Shown here one piece after another: positions 8,328 to 16,263 of a stretch of 64,000 nucleotides of DNA. The stretch spans positions 806,001 to 870,000 of the forward strand of contig NZ_RKHJ01000001.1 of assembly GCF_003752465.1 (NCBI RefSeq). The letters are read 5' to 3'. Below the pieces are notes generated by a model. It was not told the DNA's origin, made no database searches, and was given only the letters and a program-made list of their open reading frames with translations. Each line of letters opens with the position of its first letter. The stretch's first letter is position 1. Both the position numbers and the translations under genes were made by a program. This stretch comes from Agrococcus jenensis (lineage in GTDB: Bacteria > Actinomycetota > Actinomycetes > Actinomycetales > Microbacteriaceae).

Positions 8328-9419
8328 ATGCGCGCGATCTGGAAGGGCTCGATCACCTTCGGGCTGGTCAATGTGCCCGTGAAGCTCTACTCGGCGACCG
8401 AGGAGCACGACCTGCAGCTGCACCAGGTGCACGACGCCGACGGCGGGCGGATCCGGTACGAGCGCAAGTGCGAGGTCTGCGGCAAGAAGATCGCGTACGA
8501 GCACATCGACAAGGCGTACGACGACGGCGAGCAGACCGTCGTGCTGACCGGCGAGGACCTCGAGGCGCTGCCGGCCGAGCGCAGCCGCGAGATCGAGGTG
8601 CTCGAGTTCGTGCCCAACGAGCAGATCGACCCGATCCTGTTCGAGCGCAGCTACTACCTCGAGCCCGACTCCAAGAGCCCGAAGGCGTACGTGCTGCTGC
8701 GCCGCGTGCTCGAGGAGACCGAGCGCACCGCGGTCGTGCGCATCTCGCTGCGGCAGCGCACGCGGCTCGCGACGATGCGGGTGCGCGACGACGTGCTGCT
8801 CGTGCAGACCATCCGCTGGTCGGACGAGGTGCGGGCGGCCGAGTTCTCGGCGCTCGACGACGACGTCACGGTCGGCAAGCGCGAGATGGACCTCGCCCGC
8901 TCGATCGTGCGCGACCTCGAGGCCGACTTCGAGCCGGAGCAGTACGTCGACGAGTACCAGGAGCAGCTGCGCACCCTCGTCGAGGCGAAGCTCGAGCAGG
9001 GTGACGCGCTCAACACCGCCGCGACCTTCGGCGAGACCGAGGAGGACGAGGGCGCCGAGGTGATCGACCTGCTCGAGGCGCTGCAGCGCTCCGTCGAGAA
9101 GCGCAAGGGGTCGAGCGCGAAGGGCGACGCGGACGACGCGGAGGACGAGGCCGAGGAGGAGGACGCCGCGAAGGACGCGCCGGCGAAGCGCACGTCGAGG
9201 TCGACGACGGCGAGGTCGTCGGCGGCGAAGTCCACGGACGCGAAGGCGGCGGCGAAGAAGCCGGCCGCGAAGAAGCCCGCCGCGAAGTCGACGGCGAAGT
9301 CGCCGGCCTCGAAGCCCGCGGCGAAGACGACGGCGGCCAAGAAGCCGGCGGCGAAGACGACGGCGGCCAAGAAGCCGGCGGCGAAGTCCACGGCGGCGAG
9401 CAAGCGGAAGTCCGCCTGA
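8328..9419 (+). CDS. ku: Non-homologous end-joining protein Ku
   Basis: A 363-residue bacterial Ku homologue. Residues 1-255 form the Ku core barrel (MRAIWKGSITFGLVNVPVKL start, ERSYYLEP and KREMDLARSIV signatures). Homodimeric Ku rings bind double-strand DNA ends and recruit LigD. From about residue 260 the protein becomes acidic and then a Lys/Ala/Pro/Thr-rich tail of roughly 100 residues, longer than in minimal Ku proteins and similar to the lysine-rich C-termini that help Ku bind and slide on DNA in mycobacteria. ATG 8328 is preceded by GGAAAG with 8 nt spacing. The ligD start codon begins one base after this stop, so the pair is co-transcribed and probably coupled. Confidence 0.95.
   Translation: MRAIWKGSITFGLVNVPVKLYSATEEHDLQLHQVHDADGGRIRYERKCEVCGKKIAYEHIDKAYDDGEQTVVLTGEDLEALPAERSREIEVLEFVPNEQIDPILFERSYYLEPDSKSPKAYVLLRRVLEETERTAVVRISLRQRTRLATMRVRDDVLLVQTIRWSDEVRAAEFSALDDDVTVGKREMDLARSIVRDLEADFEPEQYVDEYQEQLRTLVEAKLEQGDALNTAATFGETEEDEGAEVIDLLEALQRSVEKRKGSSAKGDADDAEDEAEEEDAAKDAPAKRTSRSTTARSSAAKSTDAKAAAKKPAAKKPAAKSTAKSPASKPAAKTTAAKKPAAKTTAAKKPAAKSTAASKRKSA
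9321..9380 (+). repeat. 30-bp tandem repeat encoding the Ku tail
   Basis: Two identical 30-bp units (9321-9350 and 9351-9380) each encode AKTTAAKKPA. Shorter, imperfect versions of the AAKKPA unit lie on both sides, from about 9235 to 9400. The perfect copies suggest recent slippage or unequal exchange, so tail length may vary between strains. Confidence 0.9.
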
Positions 9420-9420
9420 G

Positions 9421-11901
9421 GTGGCGGCGGCCGATCGCATCGTCGTCGGCGGGCGGAGCCTGCGGTTCTCCAACCCCGACAAGGTGCTGTATCCGTCGAC
9501 CGGCACGACCAAGCGCGACGTGCTCGAGTACGTGCTGCGCGCATCCGGGCCGCTCATCGCGCACGCCGGCGGCCGCCCGGTCACCCGCAAGCGCTGGGTC
9601 GAGGGGGTCGGCACCGAGCAGAAGCCGGGGCAGGTCTTCTTCCAGAAGACGCTCGAGCGGGGCGCGCCGGACTGGATCCAGACGGTCGAGCTGCAGCACT
9701 CGACCGGGCCGAAGCAGTACCCGGTGCTGTCCGAGCCGGCCGCGCTCGCGTGGATGGCGCAGATGGGCGCGCTCGAGCTGCACGTGCCGCAGTGGCGCAT
9801 GCTCGACGGCGACCGGCAGAACCCCGACCGGCTCGTCCTCGACCTCGACCCCGGCGAGGGCGCCGACCTCGACGACTGCGCGCAGGTGGCGCTCTGGGTG
9901 CGCGAGCTGCTCGAGGACATCGGCCTGCACCCGGTGCCGCTCACGAGCGGGTCGAAGGGCCTCCACATGTACGCGCGGCTCGACGGCACGGTGACGAGCG
10001 AGCAGGCGAGCGAGGTCGCGCACCAGCTCGCGCGCTCGCTCGAGGCGATGCATCCCGAGCTCATCGTCAGCGACATGAAGAAGTCGCTCCGCACCGGCAA
10101 GGTGCTGCTCGACTGGAGCCAGAACTCCGGCTCGAAGACGACGGTCGCGCCCTACTCGCTGCGCGGCCGGCTGCTGCCGACCGTCGCCGCCCCCCGCACC
10201 TGGGACGAGATCGAGGCCGGCGGCCTGCAGCAGCTGGAGTACACCGAGGTGCTCGAGCGGCTCGAGCGCGACGGCGACCTGATCGCGTCGCTCGACCCGC
10301 CGCCCGACCGGCTCGCGAAGTACCGCGGCATGCGCTCGGCGCACCGCACGCCCGAGCCCGTCCCCGCCGAGCCGCCCACCTCGACCGACGGGCGCTCGTG
10401 GGTCGTGCAGAAGCACCAGGCGAGCAGGCTGCACTACGACTTCCGGCTCGAGCAGGACGGCGTGCTCGTGTCGTGGGCGGTGCCGAAGGGGCTCCCGTCC
10501 ACCCCGAAGCAGAACCGCCTGGGCGTGCAGACCGAGGACCACCCGCTCGAGTACGGCTCGTTCGAGGGCACGATCCCGAAGGGCGAGTACGGCGCCGGCA
10601 CGGTGCAGATCTGGGACGCGGGCACGTACGAGCTCGAGAAGTGGCGCGACGACGAGGTGATCGCCACGCTGCACGGCCGGCCCGACGGCGGACTCGGCGG
10701 CGACCCGTACCGGTTCGCGCTCATCCGCACCGATGCGGACAAGCGGCAGTGGCTCGTGCACCGGATGAAGGAGCAGGACGCCGAGCGCGACGCGCGGCTG
10801 AAGGGCTACGCGCCGTCGAAGGCGGCCGAGGCGCGCGAGGCGCAGGGCGAGGCGGGGGATGCCGACGTCGATGCAGAGGCCGACACGGCCCAGGCGGCGC
10901 CGCCGAAGCGTCGGCTCGGCAAGCAGCTCGGCTCCGGGCGCTCGAAGGGCGACCGCGTGACCGACCTGCGGCCGATGCTCGCGTCGCTCAGCGACGCATC
11001 CGCCATCGACGACGAGCGGGAGTGGTCGTTCGAGGTGAAGTGGGACGGCTGGCGGGTGATCGTCGAGCGCAGCGGCACGACCGTGCGGCTGCTGAGCCGC
11101 AACGGCCGCGACCTGTCGGGTGCCTTCCCCGACCTCGTGGAGGCGGTGCCGGCCGCGGTCGCGACGGATGCGGTGCTCGACGGCGAGATCGTCATCCTGA
11201 AGCGCGGCGCGGCCGACTTCGAGGCGCTGCAGGACCGCGGCGGGCTCAGCGGGCGGCAGGCGGCGCGGGCCGCGAAGGCGACGCCGGCGACGATCATGCT
11301 CTTCGACCTGCTCGAGGAGGAGGGCGAGCGGCTCCTCGACGAGCGGCTCGACGACCGGCAGTCGCGGCTCGACGCCCTCGTGCACGAGAGCGCGCGCGTG
11401 AAGATCTCGAAGCCGCTGCGCGGATCGCTCGAGCGGATCCTCGAGGTGACGGCCGAGCGCGGGCTCGAGGGCGTGATGGCGAAGCGGCACGACAGCCGCT
11501 ACCGGCCGGGCAGGCGGAGCGACGACTGGCGCAAGCTCAAGCACCAGCAGATGGAGGAGGTCGTCGTCATCGGCTGGCTCGAGGGCAACGGGTCGCTCGC
11601 CGGCACGGTCGGCTCGCTCGTGCTCGCACGACCGGGCGAGGGCGGACGGCTGCAGTACGCCGGCCGCGTCGGGTCGGGCTTCTCGGGGGCCGACCGCGAC
11701 CGGCTGCGAGACCAGCTGCGGCCGCGGAGGACGACGCCCGCCGTCGACGGCGTGCCCGCCGACGTCGTGAAGAAGGTGCGCTGGGTGCGCGCGGCGGTCG
11801 GCGAGGTGGAGCACGCCGAGCGCACCACGTCCGGGGCGCTGCGGCACCCGGTCTGGCGCGGCCTCCGCGCCGACAAGACGGTCGCCGACCTCGCGGTCTA
11901 G
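9421..11901 (+). CDS. ligD: Multifunctional NHEJ ligase LigD (POL-PE-LIG)
   Basis: An 826-residue protein with the three LigD activities in the mycobacterial order. The primase-like polymerase spans about residues 5-290, with the metal-binding LDLDPGEG. The 3'-phosphoesterase spans about 325-465, with RLHYDFRLEQDG near 335 and the GSFEGTIPKGEYG motif. The ATP-dependent ligase spans about 515-825, with the adenylated lysine in EVKWDGWR at about 540, followed by GLEGVMAKR and the WRKLK motif. LigD fills, trims and seals ends held by Ku. The start GTG at 9421 is one base after the ku stop, and the gene relies on the upstream AGCGGAAG or on coupling for initiation. An acidic linker (about 475-500) joins PE and LIG. 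Confidence 0.95.
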   Translation: MAAADRIVVGGRSLRFSNPDKVLYPSTGTTKRDVLEYVLRASGPLIAHAGGRPVTRKRWVEGVGTEQKPGQVFFQKTLERGAPDWIQTVELQHSTGPKQYPVLSEPAALAWMAQMGALELHVPQWRMLDGDRQNPDRLVLDLDPGEGADLDDCAQVALWVRELLEDIGLHPVPLTSGSKGLHMYARLDGTVTSEQASEVAHQLARSLEAMHPELIVSDMKKSLRTGKVLLDWSQNSGSKTTVAPYSLRGRLLPTVAAPRTWDEIEAGGLQQLEYTEVLERLERDGDLIASLDPPPDRLAKYRGMRSAHRTPEPVPAEPPTSTDGRSWVVQKHQASRLHYDFRLEQDGVLVSWAVPKGLPSTPKQNRLGVQTEDHPLEYGSFEGTIPKGEYGAGTVQIWDAGTYELEKWRDDEVIATLHGRPDGGLGGDPYRFALIRTDADKRQWLVHRMKEQDAERDARLKGYAPSKAAEAREAQGEAGDADVDAEADTAQAAPPKRRLGKQLGSGRSKGDRVTDLRPMLASLSDASAIDDEREWSFEVKWDGWRVIVERSGTTVRLLSRNGRDLSGAFPDLVEAVPAAVATDAVLDGEIVILKRGAADFEALQDRGGLSGRQAARAAKATPATIMLFDLLEEEGERLLDERLDDRQSRLDALVHESARVKISKPLRGSLERILEVTAERGLEGVMAKRHDSRYRPGRRSDDWRKLKHQQMEEVVVIGWLEGNGSLAGTVGSLVLARPGEGGRLQYAGRVGSGFSGADRDRLRDQLRPRRTTPAVDGVPADVVKKVRWVRAAVGEVEHAERTTSGALRHPVWRGLRADKTVADLAV

Positions 11902-11910
11902 CCCCCCGTG

Positions 11911-12009
11911 CTGGTCGAGTAGCAGCCGGCGGAGTCGGCCGCGTATCGAGACCACCCCTCCTTGCTGGTCGAATAGCAGCCGACGAAGTCGGCCGCGCAT
12001 CGAGACCAC
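11911..12009. repeat. Two REP-like inverted repeats after ligD
   Basis: Two 45-bp copies (11911-11955 and 11965-12009) of an element that starts CTGGTCGAGTAGCAG, has an inner GC-rich inverted repeat, and ends GCGTATCGAGACCAC. They match each other at about 41 of 45 positions and lie 9 bp apart. Together they fill most of the 150 bp between ligD and the acyl-CoA dehydrogenase gene. Similar copies occur at 13222, 17141 and, inverted, at 21365. The hairpins may act as mRNA 3' ends. Confidence 0.85.
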
Positions 12010-12052
12010 TTCCCCGCCGATCGAACACCTCCCGCCTGCCAGACTCCCTCCC

Positions 12053-13210
12053 ATGACCACCGACCTCCTCGACATCGCCTCGCTGCTCAGCGACGAGGAG
12101 CGCGCCGTGCAGTCGCGCATCCGCGCGCTCGTCGACCGCGAGGTCAAGCCGCACATCGCCGACTGGTTCGAGCGCGGCCACTTCCCGCGCGAGCTGGTGC
12201 CGGCGCTCGCCGCCGAGGGACTCCTCGGCATGCACCTCACGTGCCACGGATGCGCCGGCCGCAGCGCCGTCGAGTACGGCCTCGCAATGGCGGAGCTCGA
12301 GGCCGGCGACAGCGGCATCCGCACGTTCGTCTCGGTGCAGGGATCGCTCGCGATGACGGCGATCGCGAAGCACGGGTCCGACGCGCAGCGCGACGCCTGG
12401 CTGCCGCGCATGGCCGACGGCTCGGCGATCGGCTGCTTCGCGCTCACCGAGCCGGATGCCGGCAGCGACCCCGGCGCGATGCGCACGGTCGCGCGCCGCG
12501 ACGGCGACGACTGGATCCTCGACGGCACGAAGCGCTGGATCGGCCTCGCGTCGATCGCCGACGTCGCCGTCGTCTGGGCCCAGACCGACGAGGGGGTGCG
12601 CGGCTTCCTCGTCGAGACGTCGTCGCCTGGATTCACTGCGACGCCGATCGCGCCGAAGCTGTCGATGCGGGCGTCGATCCAGTGCGACATCGCGCTCGAC
12701 GGCGTGCGCGTGCCCGAGTCGATGCGGCTACCGGATGCCCGCGGCCTGCGGGCGCCGTTCGAGTGCCTGAGCGAGGCGCGCTTCGGGATCGCGTGGGGCG
12801 CGCTCGGCGCAGCGCGCGACGCGCTCGAGACGACCCTCGCCTACGTCGGCGAGCGCGAGGTCTTCGGCCGCCCGCTCGCCGGGATGCAGCTGACGCAGGC
12901 CCGGCTCGCCGAGATGGTGCTGGCACTGCAGCAGGCGCAGCTGCTCGCGCTGCACCTCGGGAGGCGCAAGGACGCGGGGCTGCTGCGCCCGCACGAGATC
13001 TCGATGGGCAAGCTCGCCTCCTGCCGAGCGGCGATCGACATCTGCCGCGAGGCGCGGGCGCTGCTGGGCGGCAACGGCATCACGCTCGACCTCTCCCCCA
13101 TGCGGCACGCGGCGAACCTCGAGAGCGTGCGCACCTACGAGGGCACCGACGAGGTGCACACGCTCGTGATCGGGCAGGCGCTGACGGGGCTGAGCGCGTT
13201 CCGCGGCTGA
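12053..13210 (+). CDS. Acyl-CoA dehydrogenase, glutaryl-CoA dehydrogenase-like
   Basis: A 385-residue FAD-dependent acyl-CoA dehydrogenase. The FAD/substrate motifs are CFALTEPDAGSDPGAM near residue 130 and GTKRWIG near 160. The C-terminal RTYEGTDEVHTLVIGQALTG (about 360) matches the glutaryl-CoA dehydrogenase subgroup, where the Glu in YEGT is the catalytic base and the segment ends ALTG. Glutaryl-CoA dehydrogenase oxidises and decarboxylates glutaryl-CoA to crotonyl-CoA in lysine and aromatic catabolism. Its position just before the paa thiolase cluster fits a role in CoA-thioester degradation, but no paa-type operator precedes it. It starts at ATG 12053 with little Shine-Dalgarno sequence. 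Substrate is inferred from the motif only. Confidence 0.8.
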   Translation: MTTDLLDIASLLSDEERAVQSRIRALVDREVKPHIADWFERGHFPRELVPALAAEGLLGMHLTCHGCAGRSAVEYGLAMAELEAGDSGIRTFVSVQGSLAMTAIAKHGSDAQRDAWLPRMADGSAIGCFALTEPDAGSDPGAMRTVARRDGDDWILDGTKRWIGLASIADVAVVWAQTDEGVRGFLVETSSPGFTATPIAPKLSMRASIQCDIALDGVRVPESMRLPDARGLRAPFECLSEARFGIAWGALGAARDALETTLAYVGEREVFGRPLAGMQLTQARLAEMVLALQQAQLLALHLGRRKDAGLLRPHEISMGKLASCRAAIDICREARALLGGNGITLDLSPMRHAANLESVRTYEGTDEVHTLVIGQALTGLSAFRG

Positions 13211-13221
13211 GTGCGGCACTG

Positions 13222-13268
13222 CTGATCGAGTAGCACGCGGCCGCAGGCCGCGCGCGTATCGAGATCAG
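13222..13268. repeat. REP-like inverted repeat copy 3
   Basis: Reads CTGATCGAGTAGC, then a perfect GC-rich inverted repeat (GCGGCC...GGCCGC), then GCGTATCGAGATCAG. The A in GATC at the left end is matched by a compensating change at the right end (GATCAG), so the outer stem is preserved. A degenerate further copy (TCTCGATGCGCGCGGCGG...) follows at about 13280-13320. The element separates the acyl-CoA dehydrogenase and the convergent DinB-like gene. Confidence 0.8.
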
Positions 13269-13337
13269 GACACGGATCGTCTCGATGCGCGCGGCGGCTT
13301 CGTCACCGAGCTACGCGACGAGCGGAGGGCCGAGCGG

Positions 13338-13865
13338 CTACGCGGCGAGCGGCCGCACGTCGTGCACGTGGTGCTCGAGGTCGTGCAGCGCGTAGATCAG
13401 CAGCGTCTCGACCGTGAAGACGGAGCCGTTCGACCGCCTGCCCGGCCGCTCCCACGCATCCGAGGGCACCGCATCCGCCGCGCTCGCGAAGGCCGCCGCC
13501 GCGAGGTCGAGCTCGACCGCCACGTGCTCTGGCTGCTGGCTCGTGTAGTCGCCGTCGATCGCGGCGCGGTCCTGGTCCCAGTTCGCGAACTCCGGGTCGT
13601 CCTCGGCGAGCAGCTGCTCGAGCCGGCCGTGCATGACCGTGCAGACATCGCGCACGTGCGCGCCGTACTCGAGCGGCGACCAGGTGGCGTCGTCGGGTCG
13701 CGTCGTCACCGCATCACCGTGCAGGCGCGCATGCATCGCCGCGGCGGCCTCCCGGATGCGCTGGCCGAGCGCGTCGCGCTCCACCGCGGCGGGGTCGAAC
13801 CCGCACTCGTCGCAGCGCTCGCGGAGCACCCACGTCCAGTCCTTCGTGTCGGGCTCGATCGGCAT
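13338..13865 (-). CDS. DinB/maleylpyruvate-isomerase-like four-helix protein
   Basis: A 175-residue protein of the DinB-like four-helix-bundle superfamily. It opens with DTKDWTWVLRERCDECGFDP, a signature of an actinobacterial DinB-like subfamily, and has conserved His in EYGAHVRDVC (after TWSPLE) and HDLEHHVHDV near the C-terminus that could bind a divalent metal. Superfamily members use mycothiol, bacillithiol or similar thiols or are metal-dependent hydrolases, but the substrate here is unknown. It starts at ATG 13865. The gene is divergent from the short membrane ORF at 13995 and convergent with the acyl-CoA dehydrogenase gene across the repeat region. Confidence 0.7.
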   Translation of the reverse strand: MPIEPDTKDWTWVLRERCDECGFDPAAVERDALGQRIREAAAAMHARLHGDAVTTRPDDATWSPLEYGAHVRDVCTVMHGRLEQLLAEDDPEFANWDQDRAAIDGDYTSQQPEHVAVELDLAAAAFASAADAVPSDAWERPGRRSNGSVFTVETLLIYALHDLEHHVHDVRPLAA

Positions 13866-13994
13866 GGGTCGAGCATGGCACGGGCCGCGCGAGCGACGGC
13901 GATCATCCCGCAGGATGACCCGCGCGCGACCGCGGGAGGACGCGGCGGGACGGCACCGATCCATAGCGTCGGAGGTGACGAAGAGGAGCCCACC

Positions 13995-14147
13995 ATGTCG
14001 CTGTTCGCCCTGCTCGGGACGCTCGCCCAGATCGCCCTCACGGTGCTCGCGCTCGCTGCCGGCACGATGCTCGTGCTCGGCCTCGCCGTGGCCGCGGTCG
14101 TGTGGCTCTCCGGCTCTCGCCCCACGCGGCAGCCGCACCGCAGCTGA
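13995..14147 (+). CDS. Small single-pass membrane protein
   Basis: A 50-residue ORF with a good ribosome site (GAGGAG, 6 nt spacing) before ATG 13995. About 30 central residues are hydrophobic (LAQIALTVLALAAGTMLVLG and onward), followed by a short basic tail ending RPTRQPHRS, so a single membrane helix with cytoplasmic C-terminus is likely. I do not recognise a family. It ends about 50 bp before the paaJ promoter. Confidence 0.55.
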   Translation: MSLFALLGTLAQIALTVLALAAGTMLVLGLAVAAVVWLSGSRPTRQPHRS

Positions 14148-14164
14148 CGCCGCGCCCGGCGCGG

Positions 14165-14212
14165 TTGCGAGGGCATCCGACGGGGCCTACGCTATTCCTG
14201 AACGATCGGTCA
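14165..14212 (+). promoter_or_regulatory. paaJ promoter with PaaR-type operator
   Basis: A candidate -35 TTGCGA (14165-14170) and -10 TACGCT (14188-14193) are 17 bp apart. Just downstream, 14199-14212 is the near-palindrome TGAACGATCGGTCA, followed by CTAATTC. The same TGAACG(A/T)TCGGT(C/A)ACTAATTC block lies over the paaA promoter at 23361. A TetR-family repressor gene (paaR, 20730-21341) lies between the two units, so this is a likely PaaR operator that blocks transcription until phenylacetyl-CoA binds. Binding is inferred. Confidence 0.75.
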
Positions 14213-14249
14213 CTAATTCGCGGCCGTTGACGACGCAGTCAGGAGTCCC

Positions 14250-15434
14250 ATGCCCGAGGCCTTCCTCATCGGCGGCGCTCGAACGCCGGTCGGACGCTAC
14301 GGCGGCGCGCTCGCGAGCGTGCGCCCGGACGACCTCGCGGCCCTCGTGCTCGGCGAGGCGGTCGCCCGTGCGGGCATCGACCCCGGTCTGATCGACGAGG
14401 TCATCCTCGGCGGCGCCAACCAGGCGGGCGAGGACAACCGCAACGTCGCGCGCATGGCCGTGCTGCTGGCCGACCTGCCCGACTCCGTGCCGGGCATCAC
14501 GGTGAACCGGCTCTGCGCATCCGGCATGTCGGCGATCATCATGGCGTCGCAGATGATCCGCTCGGGCGACGCCGACATCGTCGTCGCCGGCGGCGTCGAG
14601 TCGATGACGCGGGCGCCCTGGGTGCAGGCGAAGCCGGAGAAGCCGTGGGCCAAGCCGGGCGAGGCGTTCGACACGTCGATCGGCTGGCGGTTCGCCAACC
14701 CGAAGCTGCTAGCGCGCGACAAGGCGACCTACGCGATGCCGGAGACGGCCGAGGAGGTCGCCCGCGTCGACGGCATCACCCGCGCCGAGGCCGACGCCTT
14801 CGCGCTGCGCTCGCATGAGCGGGCGATCGCCGCCATCGACGCCGGGCGGTTCGCCGACGAGATCGTCGCGGTGCCCACGAAGCGCGGCGACGTCGCGGTC
14901 GACGAGGGCCCGCGCCGCGACACCACGCTCGAGCGGCTCGCAGCGCTGCGGCCCGTCGTCGCGGGCGGCTCGGTCGTCACCGCGGGCAACGCGTCGTCGC
15001 TCAACGACGGCGCCTCGGCGATCGTGGTCGCGAGCGAGGATGCCGTGCGTCGCCTCGGGCTGACGCCGCGCGCCCGCATCGTGGGCGGCGCGAGCGCGGG
15101 CCTCGCCCCCGAGATCATGGGGCTCGGCCCGGTGCCGGCGACCGAGAAGCTGCTCGCGCGCACGGGGCTCACGATCGACGACATCGGCGCGGTCGAACTC
15201 AACGAGGCGTTCGCGACCCAGTCGCTCGCCGTCATCCGGCGGCTCGGGCTCGACGACACGATCGTCAACGCCGACGGCGGCGCGATCGCGCTCGGGCATC
15301 CGCTTGGCTCGTCGGGTGCGCGCCTCGTCGTGACGCTGCTCGGTCGCATGGAGCGCGAGGGCGCGCGCCGCGGCCTCGCGACGATGTGCGTCGGCGTCGG
15401 CCAGGGCACGTCGATCATCCTGGAGCGCCCGTGA
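14250..15434 (+). CDS. paaJ: Beta-ketoadipyl-CoA thiolase (PaaJ-like)
   Basis: A 394-residue thiolase with all catalytic residues: nucleophilic Cys89 in NRLCASGMSAI, His about 350 in GGAIALGHPLGSSGAR, and Cys about 380 in TMCVGVGQG. In phenylacetate degradation PaaJ cleaves 3-oxo-5,6-dehydrosuberyl-CoA and 3-oxoadipyl-CoA with CoA. The assignment to PaaJ rather than a generic acetyl-CoA acetyltransferase comes from context: it is first in a unit with enoyl-CoA hydratase, hydroxyacyl-CoA dehydrogenase and paaZ genes, and carries the same operator as paaA. It starts at ATG 14250 with CAGGAG 5 nt upstream. A long intergenic hairpin separates it from the next gene. Confidence 0.85.
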   Translation: MPEAFLIGGARTPVGRYGGALASVRPDDLAALVLGEAVARAGIDPGLIDEVILGGANQAGEDNRNVARMAVLLADLPDSVPGITVNRLCASGMSAIIMASQMIRSGDADIVVAGGVESMTRAPWVQAKPEKPWAKPGEAFDTSIGWRFANPKLLARDKATYAMPETAEEVARVDGITRAEADAFALRSHERAIAAIDAGRFADEIVAVPTKRGDVAVDEGPRRDTTLERLAALRPVVAGGSVVTAGNASSLNDGASAIVVASEDAVRRLGLTPRARIVGGASAGLAPEIMGLGPVPATEKLLARTGLTIDDIGAVELNEAFATQSLAVIRRLGLDDTIVNADGGAIALGHPLGSSGARLVVTLLGRMEREGARRGLATMCVGVGQGTSIILERP

Positions 15435-15442
15435 TCCCCATC

Positions 15443-15505
15443 CTCAACGGAGCAGTCGGTCGCGCGAGGGCACTATCCCCTCGCACGACCGATCGCTCCG
15501 TTGAG
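15443..15505. repeat. CTCAACG/CGTTGAG hairpin element, copy 1
   Basis: A 28-bp arm (15443-15470) begins CTCAACGGAGC, pairs with its partner ending GCTCCGTTGAG (15477-15505) at about 25 positions, and leaves the loop CACTAT. It sits inside the paaJ-paaF intergenic space, so it may form an attenuating or stabilising mRNA hairpin. A second element with the same ends and the same CACTATC loop is at 35798-35860. Confidence 0.85.
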
Positions 15506-15522
15506 AAGAACGGAACGAGGGC

Positions 15523-16263
15523 GTGAGCGGGGGGCTGCGGGTCGAGGAGCGCGACAGCTTCGTGCTCGCGACGCTCGACCGGCCCGAGAAGCGCAACGCG
15601 ATCGACCAGGAGCTCATCGACGCCCTGCACCGGCTCTGCGCCCGCCTCGAGGTCGAGCGCCGCACGCTCGTCATCACCGGCTCCGGCGGCACCTTCGCGG
15701 CGGGCGCCGACATCGCGCAGCTCCGCGAGCGCCGCGCGACCGACGCCCTCGCCGGCATCAACACCCGCTGCTTCCAGCGCATCCGCGCGCTGCCGATGCC
15801 CGTCATCGCCGTGCTCGACGGCTACGCGCTCGGCGGCGGCGCCGAGCTCGCCTATGCCGCCGACATCCGCATCGGCACGCCCACGCTCAAGATCGGCAAC
15901 CCCGAGACGGGCCTCGGCATCATCGCCGCCGCCGGCGCCACCTGGCGCCTCAAGGAGATCGTCGGCGAGGCGCTCGCGAGCGAGGTGCTGCTGGCCGGTC
16001 GCGTGCTCGGCGCCGACGAGGCGCTCGCCGCCGGCCTCGTCTCGGCCGTGCTCGAGCCGGAGGCGGCGCTCGCCCGCGCCGCCGAGCTCGCCGACCGCAT
16101 CGCGGCCCTCGACCCCGCGGCCACGCAGGCGACGAAGCGCGCGCTGCTCGCCCCCGCGAGCGCGCATCCCGAGATCGACCTCGCCGAGCAGGCGGTGCTC
16201 TTCGAGAGCCCCGAGAAGCATCGGCGCATGACCGCGTTCCTCGAGCGGAAGGCAGGACGATGA
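15523..16263 (+). CDS. paaF: Enoyl-CoA hydratase (PaaF-like)
   Basis: A 246-residue crotonase-fold protein. The oxyanion-hole segments are TFAAGADIAQL (about 62) and ALGGGAELAYAADIRIG (about 105), and the catalytic Glu is in IGNPETGLG (about 128). PaaF hydrates 2,3-dehydroadipyl-CoA to 3-hydroxyadipyl-CoA in the lower phenylacetate pathway. It starts at GTG 15523, preceded by AACGAGGGC. The stop overlaps the next start (ATGA), coupling it to paaH. Crotonases are hard to tell apart by motif, so the specific name rests on operon position. Confidence 0.8.
   Translation: MSGGLRVEERDSFVLATLDRPEKRNAIDQELIDALHRLCARLEVERRTLVITGSGGTFAAGADIAQLRERRATDALAGINTRCFQRIRALPMPVIAVLDGYALGGGAELAYAADIRIGTPTLKIGNPETGLGIIAAAGATWRLKEIVGEALASEVLLAGRVLGADEALAAGLVSAVLEPEAALARAAELADRIAALDPAATQATKRALLAPASAHPEIDLAEQAVLFESPEKHRRMTAFLERKAGR

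Noticed and set aside
9010..12690. Very long minus-strand open frame across ku, ligD and the acyl-CoA dehydrogenase
   Set aside because: It has an Arg/Pro/Ala/Val-rich composition without domains and lies antisense to genes with clear motifs. Such frames are common shadows at this GC content.
13362..14147. 261-codon plus-strand frame over the DinB-like gene
   Set aside because: It is antisense to the DinB-like gene; only its last 50 codons, with their own ribosome site at 13995, are supported as a gene.
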